From Rhodococcus oxybenzonivorans (GTDB lineage Bacteria > Actinomycetota > Actinomycetes > Mycobacteriales > Mycobacteriaceae), in NCBI RefSeq assembly GCF_003130705.1, contig NZ_CP021355.1, forward strand, positions 310,001-374,000: a stretch of 64,000 bases of DNA, read 5' to 3'. Each line of letters starts with the position of its first letter. Position 1 is the stretch's first letter. Below, in pieces: positions 16,752 to 26,212 of the stretch. The notes below the pieces were generated by a model, which saw only the letters and a list, made by a program, of their open reading frames with translations, made no database searches and had not been told where the DNA came from. The position numbers were made by a program, and so were the translations under genes.

Positions 16752-17756
16752 TTACTGCGTTAGCGATGGAAAGTCTCTTGATGCATTCTTGCGTAGTGTC
16801 TCCGAGGGCGCCTCGCCGAACTTGTTGCGATAGGCCACAGCAAAGCGTCCGAGGTGCGCGAATCCCCATCGGTACGCACTATCTGACACCGACGTCCACA
16901 CCGCCGGGTTGCTGAGTTCCGCGCGTACACGCTGAAGGCGGACCTCACGCAAATAGCAGGTCGGGGATACACCGACGTAGCGTTGGAAACCGTACTGCAG
17001 CGTTCGGGCGCTGACCCCTGTCGCACGAGAGAGATCGGATATCGACCATGGTTGGTCCGGCTGCTGTTCGAGCAGGTCGATCGCCTGCTTCACGACACGC
17101 GGCCGTGCAGGTCCGTGTGTGCTGAGTAGCAGCTCGGAATAGTTGTGCGGTTGGCCGACCAGTAAGCCGGTCATCACTAATTCTTCGACTCGTGCGACCA
17201 GCAGCGGCTCGTGACCCGTCTCCGCGTCGCGTTCCATCTCAGCTTGCAGCAGCCTGACACTGTCGACCCAGGTGCGCAGTGACGGGGTGGTCAGATCCAT
17301 GCTGAAGTCGAAGCACAGCGGCGCCTTGATCTCGCGGCACAGCAAACCTTCGAGCTGCCGTTCCAGCGCGTGGCGCTCGATGCGTACGAAAATCATGCTG
17401 TAGTCGGGGCTGAGGGTGATCATCGAGGGGTCTTCCGCCCGATACGCCACGCCGAGGGACGGTATCGACGGAGCGGTCTCGTGCTTGCCCCGCTGAGCTT
17501 CTGCTTTTCCGGTGAGCGGCAGCGTGAAAAAATACAGCGCTTCGGTCGTCGGCGCCTCCAGCGTGATACGAGATTCATAGCGCAAGTACGCCAGAGTTGT
17601 GTTGCCGAGTTTGGCCGCGTTCATACGGGCATCCGAAGAAACTGCACCCAGGGCCTTGACCTTGTGCGGAACAAGAAGACGCGCGCCGACATCGCGGATC
17701 ACATCGAGATCACCGGTACGGAACTGAGAGCAATGTGCAAGTGGTTCCCTCAACAT
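16752..17756 (-). CDS. AraC-family transcriptional regulator
   Basis: 334 aa. The N-terminal half is the AraC_binding_2-type sensory domain; the C-terminal two helix-turn-helix motifs span about 225-325 (WSISDLSRATGVSARTLQYGF and YRWGFAHLGRFAVAYRNKFGEAPS). The start ATG has AGGTGA 9 nt upstream. Regulators of this subgroup commonly control aromatic or alkene oxygenase operons. It is the only intact AraC gene here and may act on the monooxygenase operon from a distance. A near-perfect CRP-like site lies 87 bp upstream of its start. Confidence 0.93.
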   Translation of the reverse strand: MLREPLAHCSQFRTGDLDVIRDVGARLLVPHKVKALGAVSSDARMNAAKLGNTTLAYLRYESRITLEAPTTEALYFFTLPLTGKAEAQRGKHETAPSIPSLGVAYRAEDPSMITLSPDYSMIFVRIERHALERQLEGLLCREIKAPLCFDFSMDLTTPSLRTWVDSVRLLQAEMERDAETGHEPLLVARVEELVMTGLLVGQPHNYSELLLSTHGPARPRVVKQAIDLLEQQPDQPWSISDLSRATGVSARTLQYGFQRYVGVSPTCYLREVRLQRVRAELSNPAVWTSVSDSAYRWGFAHLGRFAVAYRNKFGEAPSETLRKNASRDFPSLTQ

Positions 17757-17842
17757 GTGGAAAAGTCACCTCTACCTCTGTGGTTCCCCCGGCGCGAGTG
17801 CGCGTTGCCATTGACGTTGGGGCAGCCATCCCGCGAGCATGG

Positions 17843-17858
17843 TGTGACCCGCGTCACG
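17843..17858. promoter_or_regulatory. CRP/GlxR-like site upstream of the araC-type gene
   Basis: TGTGA-CCCGCG-TCACG, one mismatch from consensus, 87 bp upstream of the AraC start on the minus strand. Confidence 0.4.
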
Positions 17859-18049
17859 TCAGTATATGTCCTGTGAGAGTTGATCCTTCTTTCTGCCAGT
17901 GAATCTTGCTCAAATGCCCATGTCTCTGCAAGTAGAGTTTGCTCGATCTGTAACCGTCGAGGAAAGTAGGTGGGCTCGTGTGGTGACGCTGGTGACGTGC
18001 CCTCGCGGACCTGGCCGATTGCCACCAGCCGGGGAGCGTCGATTGCCAC

Positions 18050-18935
18050 CGACCGGGACATCCACACCGTCAACGGCGACTGGGCCCGCAACCCTTCCCG
18101 GTGGTGCCCGGCCACGAGATCGTCGGCATCGTCACCGAGGTCGGCGCCGACGTCACCCGCCACAACGTCGGGGACCGCGTCGGCGTCGGCTGTCTGGTCA
18201 ACTCCTGCGGTCACTGCACCAACTGCCAGGTCCCCACGCCGGCGTCGACCGCGCCGGCACCACCACCCAGGGCGGCTACTCCACTCATGTCGTCGTCGAC
18301 GCCGACTACGTCCTTTCCGTACCGGAGAGCCTGGACCCGGCCGCCGCAGCTCCCCTGCTGTGCGCCGGCATCACTACGTACGCCCCTCTGCGCCGCTGGG
18401 GTGCCGGCCCCGGCAAGAAGGTCGCCATCGTCGGCCTCGGCGGGCTCGGGCACATGGCCGTCAAGATCGCCCACGCCCTCGGCGCCGAGGTCACCGTGCT
18501 CTCCCAAACGCTGAAGAAGCAGGAGGACGGCCTGCGCCTCGGCGCCGACGCCTACTACGCCACCTCCGACCCCACCACCTTCGAGCAGCTCACCGGCCGA
18601 TTCGACCTCATCATCAACACCGTCAGCGCCAGCATCGACCCCCAACGCCTACCTCGGCCTGCTCGCCGTCGACGGCACCCTGGTCAACGTCGGCGCCCCA
18701 GCCGAACCGCTCAGCCTGAACGTGATGTCACTGATCGGCGGCCGCCGCAACTTCGCCGGATCGATGATCGGCGGCATCGCACTGACCCAGGGAGATGCTC
18801 GACTTCTGCGCCACCCACGGCATCGGATCCGAAGTCGAGGTGATCCCCGCCGACCGGGTCAACGAGGCATACGAGCGGGTCCTCGCCTCGGACGTCCGAT
18901 ACCGGTTCGTCATCGACACCGCTACCCTGAACTGA
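18050..18935 (+). pseudogene. NAD(P)-dependent zinc alcohol dehydrogenase pseudogene
   Basis: Fragments in successive frames match a cinnamyl-alcohol-dehydrogenase-type enzyme: [115 protein letters not shown], and [13 protein letters not shown] at the end. There are at least four frameshifts, a deletion after the zinc-binding Cys cluster and no proper 5' end, so it is inactive. Confidence 0.8.
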
Positions 18936-19041
18936 CCGTCCCAGATCGCCCGTTGCACAACGGGTTCCGTCCGGGGTTCGCCACCCGCCACCCCGACACT
19001 GCAATAGCGCACGGAGGGAATCAGTTCCGATCTCGCGGCGA

Positions 19042-19165
19042 TCATTCGAGACTGCTGAGCTCATCGAGAACCTGATCCACTGCAGTGGTCGGGATACGCA
19101 CCTCCTCGACCTTCGACGCCCGGAGGCAAGCGCGTACATAGGCGAGCATGTCCGGTCGCTCACGG
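19042..19165 (-). pseudogene. Unidentified C-terminal gene fragment
   Basis: About 40 codons ending KVEEVRIPTTAVDQVLDELSS then stop, without a start. Origin not recognised. Confidence 0.3.
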
Positions 19166-19430
19166 GTCTCATTTTGCCCCGAGCGCGGGTCTGCGATCGG
19201 AGTTGTGCCCACCAACTGCTACACCTGTTGACGTGCCGGATTCCTGCCGAACCCCGGCGCAGGACGCCTCGGTGGTGACAACGGTGGCCATGCACGAAGC
19301 GCCCAGTGCGCCGCCGATCGTGCCCATATTCGCGTTCACGCCGCTCGCGACATCGGTTTGTTCTGGTGGCATCGCTGCGACGACAACATTTCCGTACGAC
19401 GAGTCAGGTCGTCGCTCTCCGTCTGCGACT
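19166..19430 (-). pseudogene. MFS drug-efflux transporter fragment (EmrB/QacA type)
   Basis: Reads VVVAAMPPEQTDVASGVNAN and MGTIGGALGASCMATVVT, a conserved late segment of 14-helix DHA2 transporters. The rest of the gene is absent or scrambled. Confidence 0.6.
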
Positions 19431-19578
19431 TCGAACTCGGCTGACCACGTGAGCCGCTCGAGCTCGCCGCTCCGACGAATCGAAGTACAGGGTGCAGGTT
19501 ATGCTCGCAATAGTGTTGCTGAGATGGTTAGCGTGACATTGCGACTGCGAACACCGAGCCACGGAATTGAGGTCCGCG

Positions 19579-20148
19579 GTGGCCGAATACGATCCACTGG
19601 CGACGCAGCGTGATCAAAGTCCGGATCTCGCCACGGAGTTGGCCGCGGCGGGGTTCGATGATGCCCGGGAGGTCGGTCGGGGTGGCTTCGGCGTCGTCTA
19701 CCGCTGCCTGCAGCCATCCCTCGACCGCACCGTCGCAGTGAAGGTTCTCACCGCTGATCTGGATCCGGACAACCTCGAGCGGTTCATTCGTGAGCAACGG
19801 GCCATGGGCCGGCTGTCCGGGCATCCGAACATCGCCAACATTCTGCAGGTCGGTGCCACCACCAGCGGGCAACCGTACATTGTGATGCACTACCACCCGT
19901 ACGGTTCGCTGGCGACACAGATCCACCGCACGGGCCCGATCGAGTGGCAGGAGGCGGTTCGACTCGGCGTGAAGATCTCGGGCGCGCTCGAGACCGCACA
20001 CCGAATCGGCACCGTACATCGGGACGTCAAGCCCGCGAACATCCTGCTCACGGACTACGGGGAACCGCAGTTGACCGATTTCGGGATCGCACGCATCGCG
20101 GGTGGCTTCCACGACCAGAACTGGACCCGACCATCCGAGACACCCTGA
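19579..20148 (+). pseudogene. Truncated PknK-like kinase (N-terminal kinase fragment only)
   Basis: 189 aa from a GTG. It is closely similar to residues 15-175 of the full-length kinase at 11743-15273: GRGGFGVVYRC, VAVKVLTADLD, HRDVKPANILL and DFGIARI are all present. After DFG it diverges into about 15 unrelated residues and stops, so the activation segment, APE motif, substrate lobe and the whole NTPase half are missing. It is a relic of a second regulatory locus or of a duplication. Confidence 0.8.
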
Positions 20149-20360
20149 GAGCCAGCTAGAGCACGGCACACCTGCCCGACGCAGCGAGCGACACCGGTCT
20201 GGCGAACAATCCGCCGCTGTCCGCCGCCCAGAGTCATCGGCCCACGGCGGCGCCAGAGCCCTATTGAGGGTTCCCGGCCGCGGCGACCGAAGTGAACACG
20301 GTCGACACGTCGAGCCTCTGCCGTGCTCGCGCCCTGTTAGGGGCGTTCAGGTGGACCAGT

Positions 20361-20636
20361 TCAGAGCTCGGCGAGAGAGACTAGCCCGTCCTGCAGCGCC
20401 CGGATCAGCAGGCCGGACTTGTCGGTAACGGGGCGCCCGACGGCCGCGTACTTCGCCCGGATCCGGATCAGGTGGGTGTTGATCGTGCCCATGCTGATTC
20501 CGAGGTCGGATGCGGCAATAGCCTTCGATTCACTCCGCAGCCATAGGCGCAGGATCTCCAGCTCGCGCGGTGTCAACCGGGGCCGCCGTGGCGGTTCCCC
20601 GACAGGATCTGGCGTGGAGCCAGGAACAGAAGTCAT
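20361..20636 (-). CDS. Small LuxR-type helix-turn-helix protein
   Basis: 91 aa from ATG 20636. Apart from a proline-rich leader of about 20 residues it is a single LuxR/GerE DNA-binding domain (LTPRELEILRLWL...ISMGTINTHLIRIRAKY). There is no receiver or sensor domain. It may be a stand-alone regulator, or the surviving DNA-binding end of a larger regulator; it converges on the truncated kinase gene. The family usually binds as a dimer. Confidence 0.75.
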   Translation of the reverse strand: MTSVPGSTPDPVGEPPRRPRLTPRELEILRLWLRSESKAIAASDLGISMGTINTHLIRIRAKYAAVGRPVTDKSGLLIRALQDGLVSLAEL

Positions 20637-20870
20637 AGCAACTCTCGCCTTCTCGAGCCACATGATTGCCGCAGGACGCACACTGTGTGATTCGAGGCAG
20701 CGCGCCACCCAGATGGGTCTGGCTCGCGACATCGGTTTTCCGTGACCGCGGTAACAAACCATACTTGAAGCCGGTTTTCACGAGACGCAGGTGATGCTCC
20801 AGGGGCGCGTCGCTGACGCGCCCTGGTGAAATTGGTTATCGTCGGTGGCCTGTAGAACCAAGGGGGTGCG

Positions 20871-22754
20871 GTGACCATGAGGTCTTCGACAGTCACGGAC
20901 GTGTCGACGCTGCTGATGATCGATTCGGCGTCTGCGCGGGACCGGGACGACGCCTTCTCTGTCACCCCGCTCGTCGGTGGCGGTGGGTGGACGGTGGAGG
21001 TTCACATCGCCGGCGTGGCCGACGTCGTGGAACTGGGGTCGGTCGCCGACGAGCAGGCGTTCCTGCGGGCTGAAACCCGCTACCTGCGCAGCCGCACCAT
21101 TCCGATGCTCGGCGAGACGGCGGAGCAGGCTGCCACCCTGACCGCTGATTCCCGGCGCACCAGTCTGCGGGTCACCGGCACTCTCACCACCGACGGCCGG
21201 CTGGTCGACACCGCCGTAGGCCGCGCACAGATTCCGTCGGGTCGGTGTGTGGCGGTTGATCACGCCGAGGTGCCCGGCATCCTGACCGACCCGGCACATC
21301 CGCTGCACCCGCAGCTGGCCGCGGCGGATGCGGCCGCGCAGGTCCTGCTGACCGCCCGCCGCGACGGCGGTGCCCTCGCGTTCTACGACCTCACCCGCGG
21401 CTGGGCGAGCAATGAGGACGGGGCCATCGTGGCGATCGCCGCCGAACTGCGGACCGTCACCTACGTCATCGTGCAGGAACTGATGATCTCCACCAACGAG
21501 GCGGTCGCCCTCTGGTGCGTCGAGCAGGGCTTGCCGATCCTGTTCCGCAACCACCGGCCCAACCCGGTCGCCGGCAGCACCGACGAGCTGATGAATGAGA
21601 TCGCCGCCGCGGCCGGGGATCCGGACCTGTTCGCGAAACTGCGCGGACGCCTGCTCTCGACGCTGCGGGCCGCGACCTACGATCCGACGGTCCACGGACA
21701 TTACGGCCTGCGCCTGAGCGCCTATAGCCATGTCACGTCCCCGCTGCGGCGGGTGGCCGACCTGATCAACCAGCGGATCATCTTCGCCCACCTCGACTCC
21801 TCCCCCGCCCCCTACACCGCGGATCAGCTTGCCGCCCTCGGCGCGGATCTGAACCGGCGCACCCGCGCCGCCCGGGAAGCGAAGAAGAATCACTTCAAAC
21901 ACGCCGACCAACGCATCGTCGCCGAGCAGGCCACCGCCGATCTCACTGCACTCGACAGTCGACGATTCCACAAGGTCCTCAAAGCCGAAGCCGCCGGATC
22001 CCTTCGGGCTCAACTCGCCGCCGAGCTCGCCCGCCGCGTCGACGCCGACCTGATGACCGCCCCGGACGTCGCGGTCCTGATCGACGCCGCCGACCCCACC
22101 TGGCTTCCCATCCAACTCCGCGTCCTGGACACCCTCGCCGACACTCACCCGGAGATGGGGCCCAGCGTTGCGTCGGTGTGGCGGCAAACTCACCCCGATC
22201 AACCGCCCACCGACCTGGAGATCCGGCGGAACGGCGCCGCCCACAACCCACTGTTCGCCGCCCGCGCCACCCACCTCGGGGTCCGGGGGCCATGGGCCAC
22301 CTCAACTGCGAAGAGGCAGGCCGAACAAGCCGCCCTCTGGGCGGCAGTGCGCGCGCAACTAATCGGCACCGACCAGCCCGACACGGAACCGGACTGGCCC
22401 ACCACCGAGCCATCCCCGCAACCGACGACTCCCCTACTGGCGCCGCAGGTTTCCGGTTTCGCCGAATCCGCGGAACCACACTGTACGGCCACGCCGGCCG
22501 CCCTGAACCTGGACGGGGCGAAGAAGTCCAAGGCTCTGTCGAACCCCATCGCTTGGCTGATGAGTCTCGCCCAAAACAACAACCAGCCCCCACCTGAGTG
22601 GAACTTCTGCACAGAGGGGCCCGCACACGCACCTCGGTTCACCGCCACCGTGCGCCTCGCCGGCCACAGCGCCACCGCTGACGCGACCACAAAAACGGCG
22701 GCGAAGACCGCATCGGCGACCGCGCTCATCGAGACACTTTTCAGACAGCGCTGA
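20871..22754 (+). CDS. RNase II/R-type (RNB) ribonuclease with C-terminal double-stranded RNA-binding domain
   Basis: 627 aa from GTG 20871 (AGGGGG upstream). The RNB core begins almost at the N-terminus with IDSASARDRDDAFSV, retaining the acidic cluster that holds the catalytic metal. It continues through HYGLRLSAYSHVTSPLRRVADL at about 280-300, the diagnostic late RNB motif. The usual cold-shock and S1 domains of RNase II/R are absent. Residues about 558-627 (NPIAWLMSLAQ...APRFTATVRLAG...KTAAKTASATALIE) form a double-stranded RNA-binding domain instead, joined by a Pro/Thr-rich linker. This would be a 3'-5' exonuclease targeted to structured RNA. It converges with the Tap/Tpg operon. Confidence 0.88.
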   Translation: MTMRSSTVTDVSTLLMIDSASARDRDDAFSVTPLVGGGGWTVEVHIAGVADVVELGSVADEQAFLRAETRYLRSRTIPMLGETAEQAATLTADSRRTSLRVTGTLTTDGRLVDTAVGRAQIPSGRCVAVDHAEVPGILTDPAHPLHPQLAAADAAAQVLLTARRDGGALAFYDLTRGWASNEDGAIVAIAAELRTVTYVIVQELMISTNEAVALWCVEQGLPILFRNHRPNPVAGSTDELMNEIAAAAGDPDLFAKLRGRLLSTLRAATYDPTVHGHYGLRLSAYSHVTSPLRRVADLINQRIIFAHLDSSPAPYTADQLAALGADLNRRTRAAREAKKNHFKHADQRIVAEQATADLTALDSRRFHKVLKAEAAGSLRAQLAAELARRVDADLMTAPDVAVLIDAADPTWLPIQLRVLDTLADTHPEMGPSVASVWRQTHPDQPPTDLEIRRNGAAHNPLFAARATHLGVRGPWATSTAKRQAEQAALWAAVRAQLIGTDQPDTEPDWPTTEPSPQPTTPLLAPQVSGFAESAEPHCTATPAALNLDGAKKSKALSNPIAWLMSLAQNNNQPPPEWNFCTEGPAHAPRFTATVRLAGHSATADATTKTAAKTASATALIETLFRQR

Positions 22755-22818
22755 AGACGACAGGTACCTACCGAAGGGGTTCTTGCTATCCGATCCCACC
22801 GCGCTTCCGGCATTGCGA

Positions 22819-22870
22819 GGAGTGCTAAACGAGATAGCACTCCGCGATAGCATCGATTCCGCGATGCTGA
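22819..22870. terminator. Two stem-loops between convergent genes
   Basis: GGAGTGCTA-aacgaga-TAGCACTCC is a perfect 9-bp stem at 22819-22843; AGCATCG...CGATGCT follows. They lie between the convergent RNB and Tpg-like genes, fitting a bidirectional terminator without a U tract. Confidence 0.5.
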
Positions 22871-22914
22871 CCTGCCGAAACGACTTGTCCGCCCGTGGTT
22901 CGGTCCGTCTGAGA

Positions 22915-23712
22915 TCAGATCCAGTCGATGTGGACGGATTCGATGTGGTCGAAATGGAATCCGAACTGGTCGCTGTACCTGTCGAAGCCCTTGTTCTCCG
23001 GGTAGTCGAGAGTGGCGTGCCGCTCGAGCAAGGCGACGACCCGGGCGTGATCATCGTTAGCGAGGGCGGCGGCGAGTTCGCGGGACTCGTCAGGGCTGAA
23101 CGGGGTGTCGGAGTTCGCGAAATCCAGGGTGCGGACCCGGTAGTCGTAGCCCTCGTCGGCGCCGTTGCGGACCATCACCCCACCCTTGACCCGGATCACC
23201 GCGGTCTTCGGTGTCCCATCCGGGCGCAACACCCCAGCCCGCTTCATGATGTCCTCGGCCCGCACAGTCTTGAGTTTCTTGCTGGCGTCCGCACGCAACT
23301 CGTTCGTCTCCCCCGACCGATACCGGGACACCGCCGAGCGAGACCGCCCGATCTTCGCCGCCACTACGTCGATACCACCCAATCGTTCGATCGCCGCCCG
23401 CCGTTGCGCCCGCTCGAGCACATCCGCGTGGGGAATGCGGCCCTGTTGCGCCCACCGGCGCAGTGTGCGGTCCGACGGCGGGGTGCGGCCGGCGTCGACC
23501 GCCGCCTGACGTAAACCCTCGTTGCCGAGTTCGGTGCGCAGTTGTTTGACCGTCACCTTGCTGGTCAGCCCGGCCAGCCCCCCGGATTTGACCTGCTTCG
23601 ACTTCTCCACCCCACTAGTCGCAGCGTTGGCGACGGACACCTTGAGGCCGTCGAGCCCGACCGCTTGCTGCGCCGGCTTCGTGGTGCGGGGTTTGGGAAG
23701 ATGCAGGGCCAT
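22915..23712 (-). CDS. Tpg-like terminal protein candidate
   Basis: 265 aa. The middle has two DNA-binding-like segments (RTLRRWAQQGRIP; VVAAKIGRSRSAVSRYRSG). The C-terminus ends FGFHFDHIESVHIDWI, similar in shape to the C-termini of Streptomyces telomere terminal proteins (Tpg, about 185 aa), which prime synthesis of linear replicon ends. The key support is position: it is the last gene of an overlapping operon with a Tap homologue, and tap-tpg are normally adjacent. It is longer than typical Tpg because of an N-terminal extension. Identity as Tpg is an inference. Confidence 0.55.
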   Translation of the reverse strand: MALHLPKPRTTKPAQQAVGLDGLKVSVANAATSGVEKSKQVKSGGLAGLTSKVTVKQLRTELGNEGLRQAAVDAGRTPPSDRTLRRWAQQGRIPHADVLERAQRRAAIERLGGIDVVAAKIGRSRSAVSRYRSGETNELRADASKKLKTVRAEDIMKRAGVLRPDGTPKTAVIRVKGGVMVRNGADEGYDYRVRTLDFANSDTPFSPDESRELAAALANDDHARVVALLERHATLDYPENKGFDRYSDQFGFHFDHIESVHIDWI

Positions 23713-23870
23713 CAGAGCACCCCCGCCCCGTCATCGCCGTCGTCGGCGAAGGCGTCCTCGTGGTCGGTGAAGGCGGCCTTGATCGCCAGGTTCACCTCGT
23801 GCACATCCGCCGCCGACGCCACAGCGTGCAGGAGGGTGTCGGTGAGGGCCACGTCCTTTTCCACCGTCAT
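23712..23870 (-). CDS. Tiny acidic protein between the Tap-like and Tpg-like genes
   Basis: 52 aa. Its ATG overlaps the Tap-like stop by 4 bp (ATGA) and its TGA overlaps the next ATG (TGATG), so it fills the space exactly and is translationally coupled on both sides. It is helical in appearance (LTDTLLHAVASAADVHEVNL) with an Asp-rich tail. No family recognised. Confidence 0.6.
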   Translation of the reverse strand: MTVEKDVALTDTLLHAVASAADVHEVNLAIKAAFTDHEDAFADDGDDGAGVL

Positions 23871-25645
23871 CTTCCCCAGCGCGCCTCACTTTCGTCGGCA
23901 ATGTCCTGACCGTCGGGGAGGAGGTACACCCAGGAGTCGGTGACGGTGCGGACCGGCCAACGATGGTGTTCGCGGGCGATGCGCATCGCGACGCGGCGGC
24001 CACGCCACCGGCAGTGCGCGATGATCGACGCCCGCCACAACGGTTGATGATGATGCTGCATCCGGGTCGCGGTCCACATGTCCGGGTTCACCATCCGCCC
24101 GATGTACCCCTTGTAGCAGGACCCGATGAACCCCTTCATCGCCGCGTCCCGGGTGTCCACGGCGGTTTTGCGGGCCTCGCGCAGGATCTTCGCCCACTTG
24201 TCCAGGACCCGCCCCTGCTGCGGATACACCCAGGCCTCGGTGACGTCGAGGTCGTCGAGATCGGCGCCGATCCCACCGTCCGCGACCGGCTCCCGAAGGG
24301 CATCGAGGGTGACGGTGGTGACCCACGTCTGCACCGGCTGATCGGCGAGCATGTGCGGATGCGGCAACGGTAGTTTCTCCGGCAGCGACAAGGTCTGCCC
24401 CGCGGGCAGGGTGATCCGCCACAACCCGAACGGGGTGCCCTTCTCCCCCACCGCTGCGGCGGCCGCCGCCCCACCGGTCAGATGTGTGGGTTGCCCGTAA
24501 CCGAGTTCGAGCATCCCCGCCGAGGCCAAATAGGCGGCGCGTTGATCGATCGACACCAACCGGCACGCATCCTCGAGGTCGGCTGCTTCCGGTACCCGGG
24601 TCCAGCCGACCGCGGGCTCGAGGTCCCCGCGCGGGGCCCCATCGAGCGGCGGGATGGCGCCCGGGGTGGTGACGACGATGCCCTTGCCCGATCGGGTGCG
24701 TTCGCGTTTGATCTTGTCGATGATCGCCGCCCCGGTGCGGGCCGGTGTCGGCCCGGGGAGCACCCCGAGATGCTGTGCGCACCACGCCAGCCGGCGACCC
24801 AACTCCCGGGCAGCCGCCAGGTCGTCGTCCGGGAGATAGGTGCCCGCGGCCGGTGAGCCGAGGACACCCATATCGCCGATCCGGTTGTGCCAACCGAAGT
24901 CCTTATTCCAGTAGGTCCACACATACGGTTCGATCACCACATCGACCATCGAGGTGAAGTTCCCGATCGTGCGGGACAGGTGCACCACATGCCCGGGTTC
25001 GCCGCGCAGCTCCCACCCCGCACCGAGCAACGGTGGCAGGGTGGCATGGAGGGTGGCGGTCAACTCGGATGCGGCGCTGGTCCGCAACGCTTCCATGTCG
25101 TCGACGTCGTCCTCACTGCCCGGATCGATGACCCACCCGAGTAGCTCACACGCAGCCACCCCGACGACCCAGATCTGCGCGGGTGCACCCAACGGGGTCA
25201 AAGACGCCCAGCGAATCAGCTTGTCCAGCTTCTCGAGTGAATCGACCGGACCGGTCAGCTCCCGCCCGGACGGGGTATACGTCCCGGCCGCGGTCACGAT
25301 CAACGCATGCCCATCCGCGGCCTCCCCCGCCGGCAGCGCCTCCCACACCGGCGGATCGGACGCGACGGTCCCGGCCTCGACAGTGTTCACGTCGGCGGTT
25401 TCCACGTCGGGAGATTCCGGGCTCGTGGGAGTTTCGGCGACGTCAACCTGCTCGTCCGACTCAGCGTCCCCCTGCTCGTGTGATTCAGGGTGTGTGGCAA
25501 CGGTGGGTTCCGAGCCCGCCTCGTCGGTGACACCCGCCTGATCGGTTGAGTTGGGGGAACCGTCTTTTTCGCAGGATTCGGGGGGCGTCGTCGGGGTGGT
25601 GTCGGGCAGTGTGAACAGGGGAATTTGCTCCCACGGGGAGCTCAT
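23867..25645 (-). CDS. Telomere-associated protein (Tap-like)
   Basis: 592 aa. The first 100 residues are acidic and low-complexity. The rest follows the Tap pattern of Streptomyces linear replicons: SIDQRAAYLASAGMLELGYG, FGLWRITLPAG, LPHPHMLADQPVQTWVTTVT, DVTEAWVYPQQGRVLDKWAKI, AMKGFIGSCYKGYIGRM, HCRWRGRRVAMRIA, WPVRTVTDSWVYL. Tap binds the telomeric 3' overhang and recruits Tpg. The gene starts inside the stop of an RHH gene (ATGA) and is followed by a tiny coupled gene and the Tpg-like gene. It is the best sign that this replicon is linear. Confidence 0.7.
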   Translation of the reverse strand: MSSPWEQIPLFTLPDTTPTTPPESCEKDGSPNSTDQAGVTDEAGSEPTVATHPESHEQGDAESDEQVDVAETPTSPESPDVETADVNTVEAGTVASDPPVWEALPAGEAADGHALIVTAAGTYTPSGRELTGPVDSLEKLDKLIRWASLTPLGAPAQIWVVGVAACELLGWVIDPGSEDDVDDMEALRTSAASELTATLHATLPPLLGAGWELRGEPGHVVHLSRTIGNFTSMVDVVIEPYVWTYWNKDFGWHNRIGDMGVLGSPAAGTYLPDDDLAAARELGRRLAWCAQHLGVLPGPTPARTGAAIIDKIKRERTRSGKGIVVTTPGAIPPLDGAPRGDLEPAVGWTRVPEAADLEDACRLVSIDQRAAYLASAGMLELGYGQPTHLTGGAAAAAAVGEKGTPFGLWRITLPAGQTLSLPEKLPLPHPHMLADQPVQTWVTTVTLDALREPVADGGIGADLDDLDVTEAWVYPQQGRVLDKWAKILREARKTAVDTRDAAMKGFIGSCYKGYIGRMVNPDMWTATRMQHHHQPLWRASIIAHCRWRGRRVAMRIAREHHRWPVRTVTDSWVYLLPDGQDIADESEARWGR

Positions 25646-25992
25646 GACTCCTGCTCGGCGATCCGGCCGTCGAGATCGGCCGGTGGGACGCGGTAGCGGT
25701 CGAAGAATTCTTGCAGGGCAACGTCCACGACATTGGTCACCGTGGATTGGCGATCGTTCACCAGCCAGTTCAACCGGGCCTCAGTCGAGGCCAGGACCCG
25801 GGTGTTCAGCGGAACCTTCGTCGGCCCCTTCCTCGGCTCCAGCTTCGCCGTCAACTCCGGACTCGGCATTCCCGACCCGGAGACACCTTCCGCACCGGAA
25901 CCTTCCTTCCCCGACCGAGCGGCACCGCCGCGCCCACCCCCGGTCGGGCGGCGGGCGCCGCCTCCGGCATTTCCTACCTTCGCCATATCCAC
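25642..25992 (-). CDS. Ribbon-helix-helix DNA-binding protein, first gene of the Tap operon
   Basis: 116 aa. A Gly/Arg-rich, probably flexible N-terminus of about 55 residues is followed by an RHH fold (VPLNTRVLASTEARLNWLVNDRQSTVTNVVDVALQEFF). Such proteins serve as plasmid partition or autoregulatory factors. It overlaps the Tap-like gene by 4 bp. The 150 bp upstream hold repeated TGCGTAG / CTACGCA words (about 26030-26075) that could be its operator. Start could be ATG 25992 or 25986. Confidence 0.7.
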   Translation of the reverse strand: MDMAKVGNAGGGARRPTGGGRGGAARSGKEGSGAEGVSGSGMPSPELTAKLEPRKGPTKVPLNTRVLASTEARLNWLVNDRQSTVTNVVDVALQEFFDRYRVPPADLDGRIAEQES

Positions 25993-26212
25993 CCACCCGT
26001 CTTGACCCGTGTACGACCGCGTTTAAATCATCCTACGCACTACACGCCTTATTGCACGCATCTACGCGGGCGAATTCGCTTGCACATCTGCGCGCGGAGT
26101 TCGGTGCAGGGTATGCAGAAGTTCCGAGAGGCGGTCGTCACGCGTTTCCATGACCACCGCGCCTTCCTCGCGACACCCGAAGGCGGTGTGATCCCGCCAG
26201 ATCCGGGACTCG

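Noticed and set aside
20778..22274. 498-codon minus-strand frame
   Set aside because: Antisense shadow of the RNB nuclease; low-complexity Gly/Arg/Val composition.
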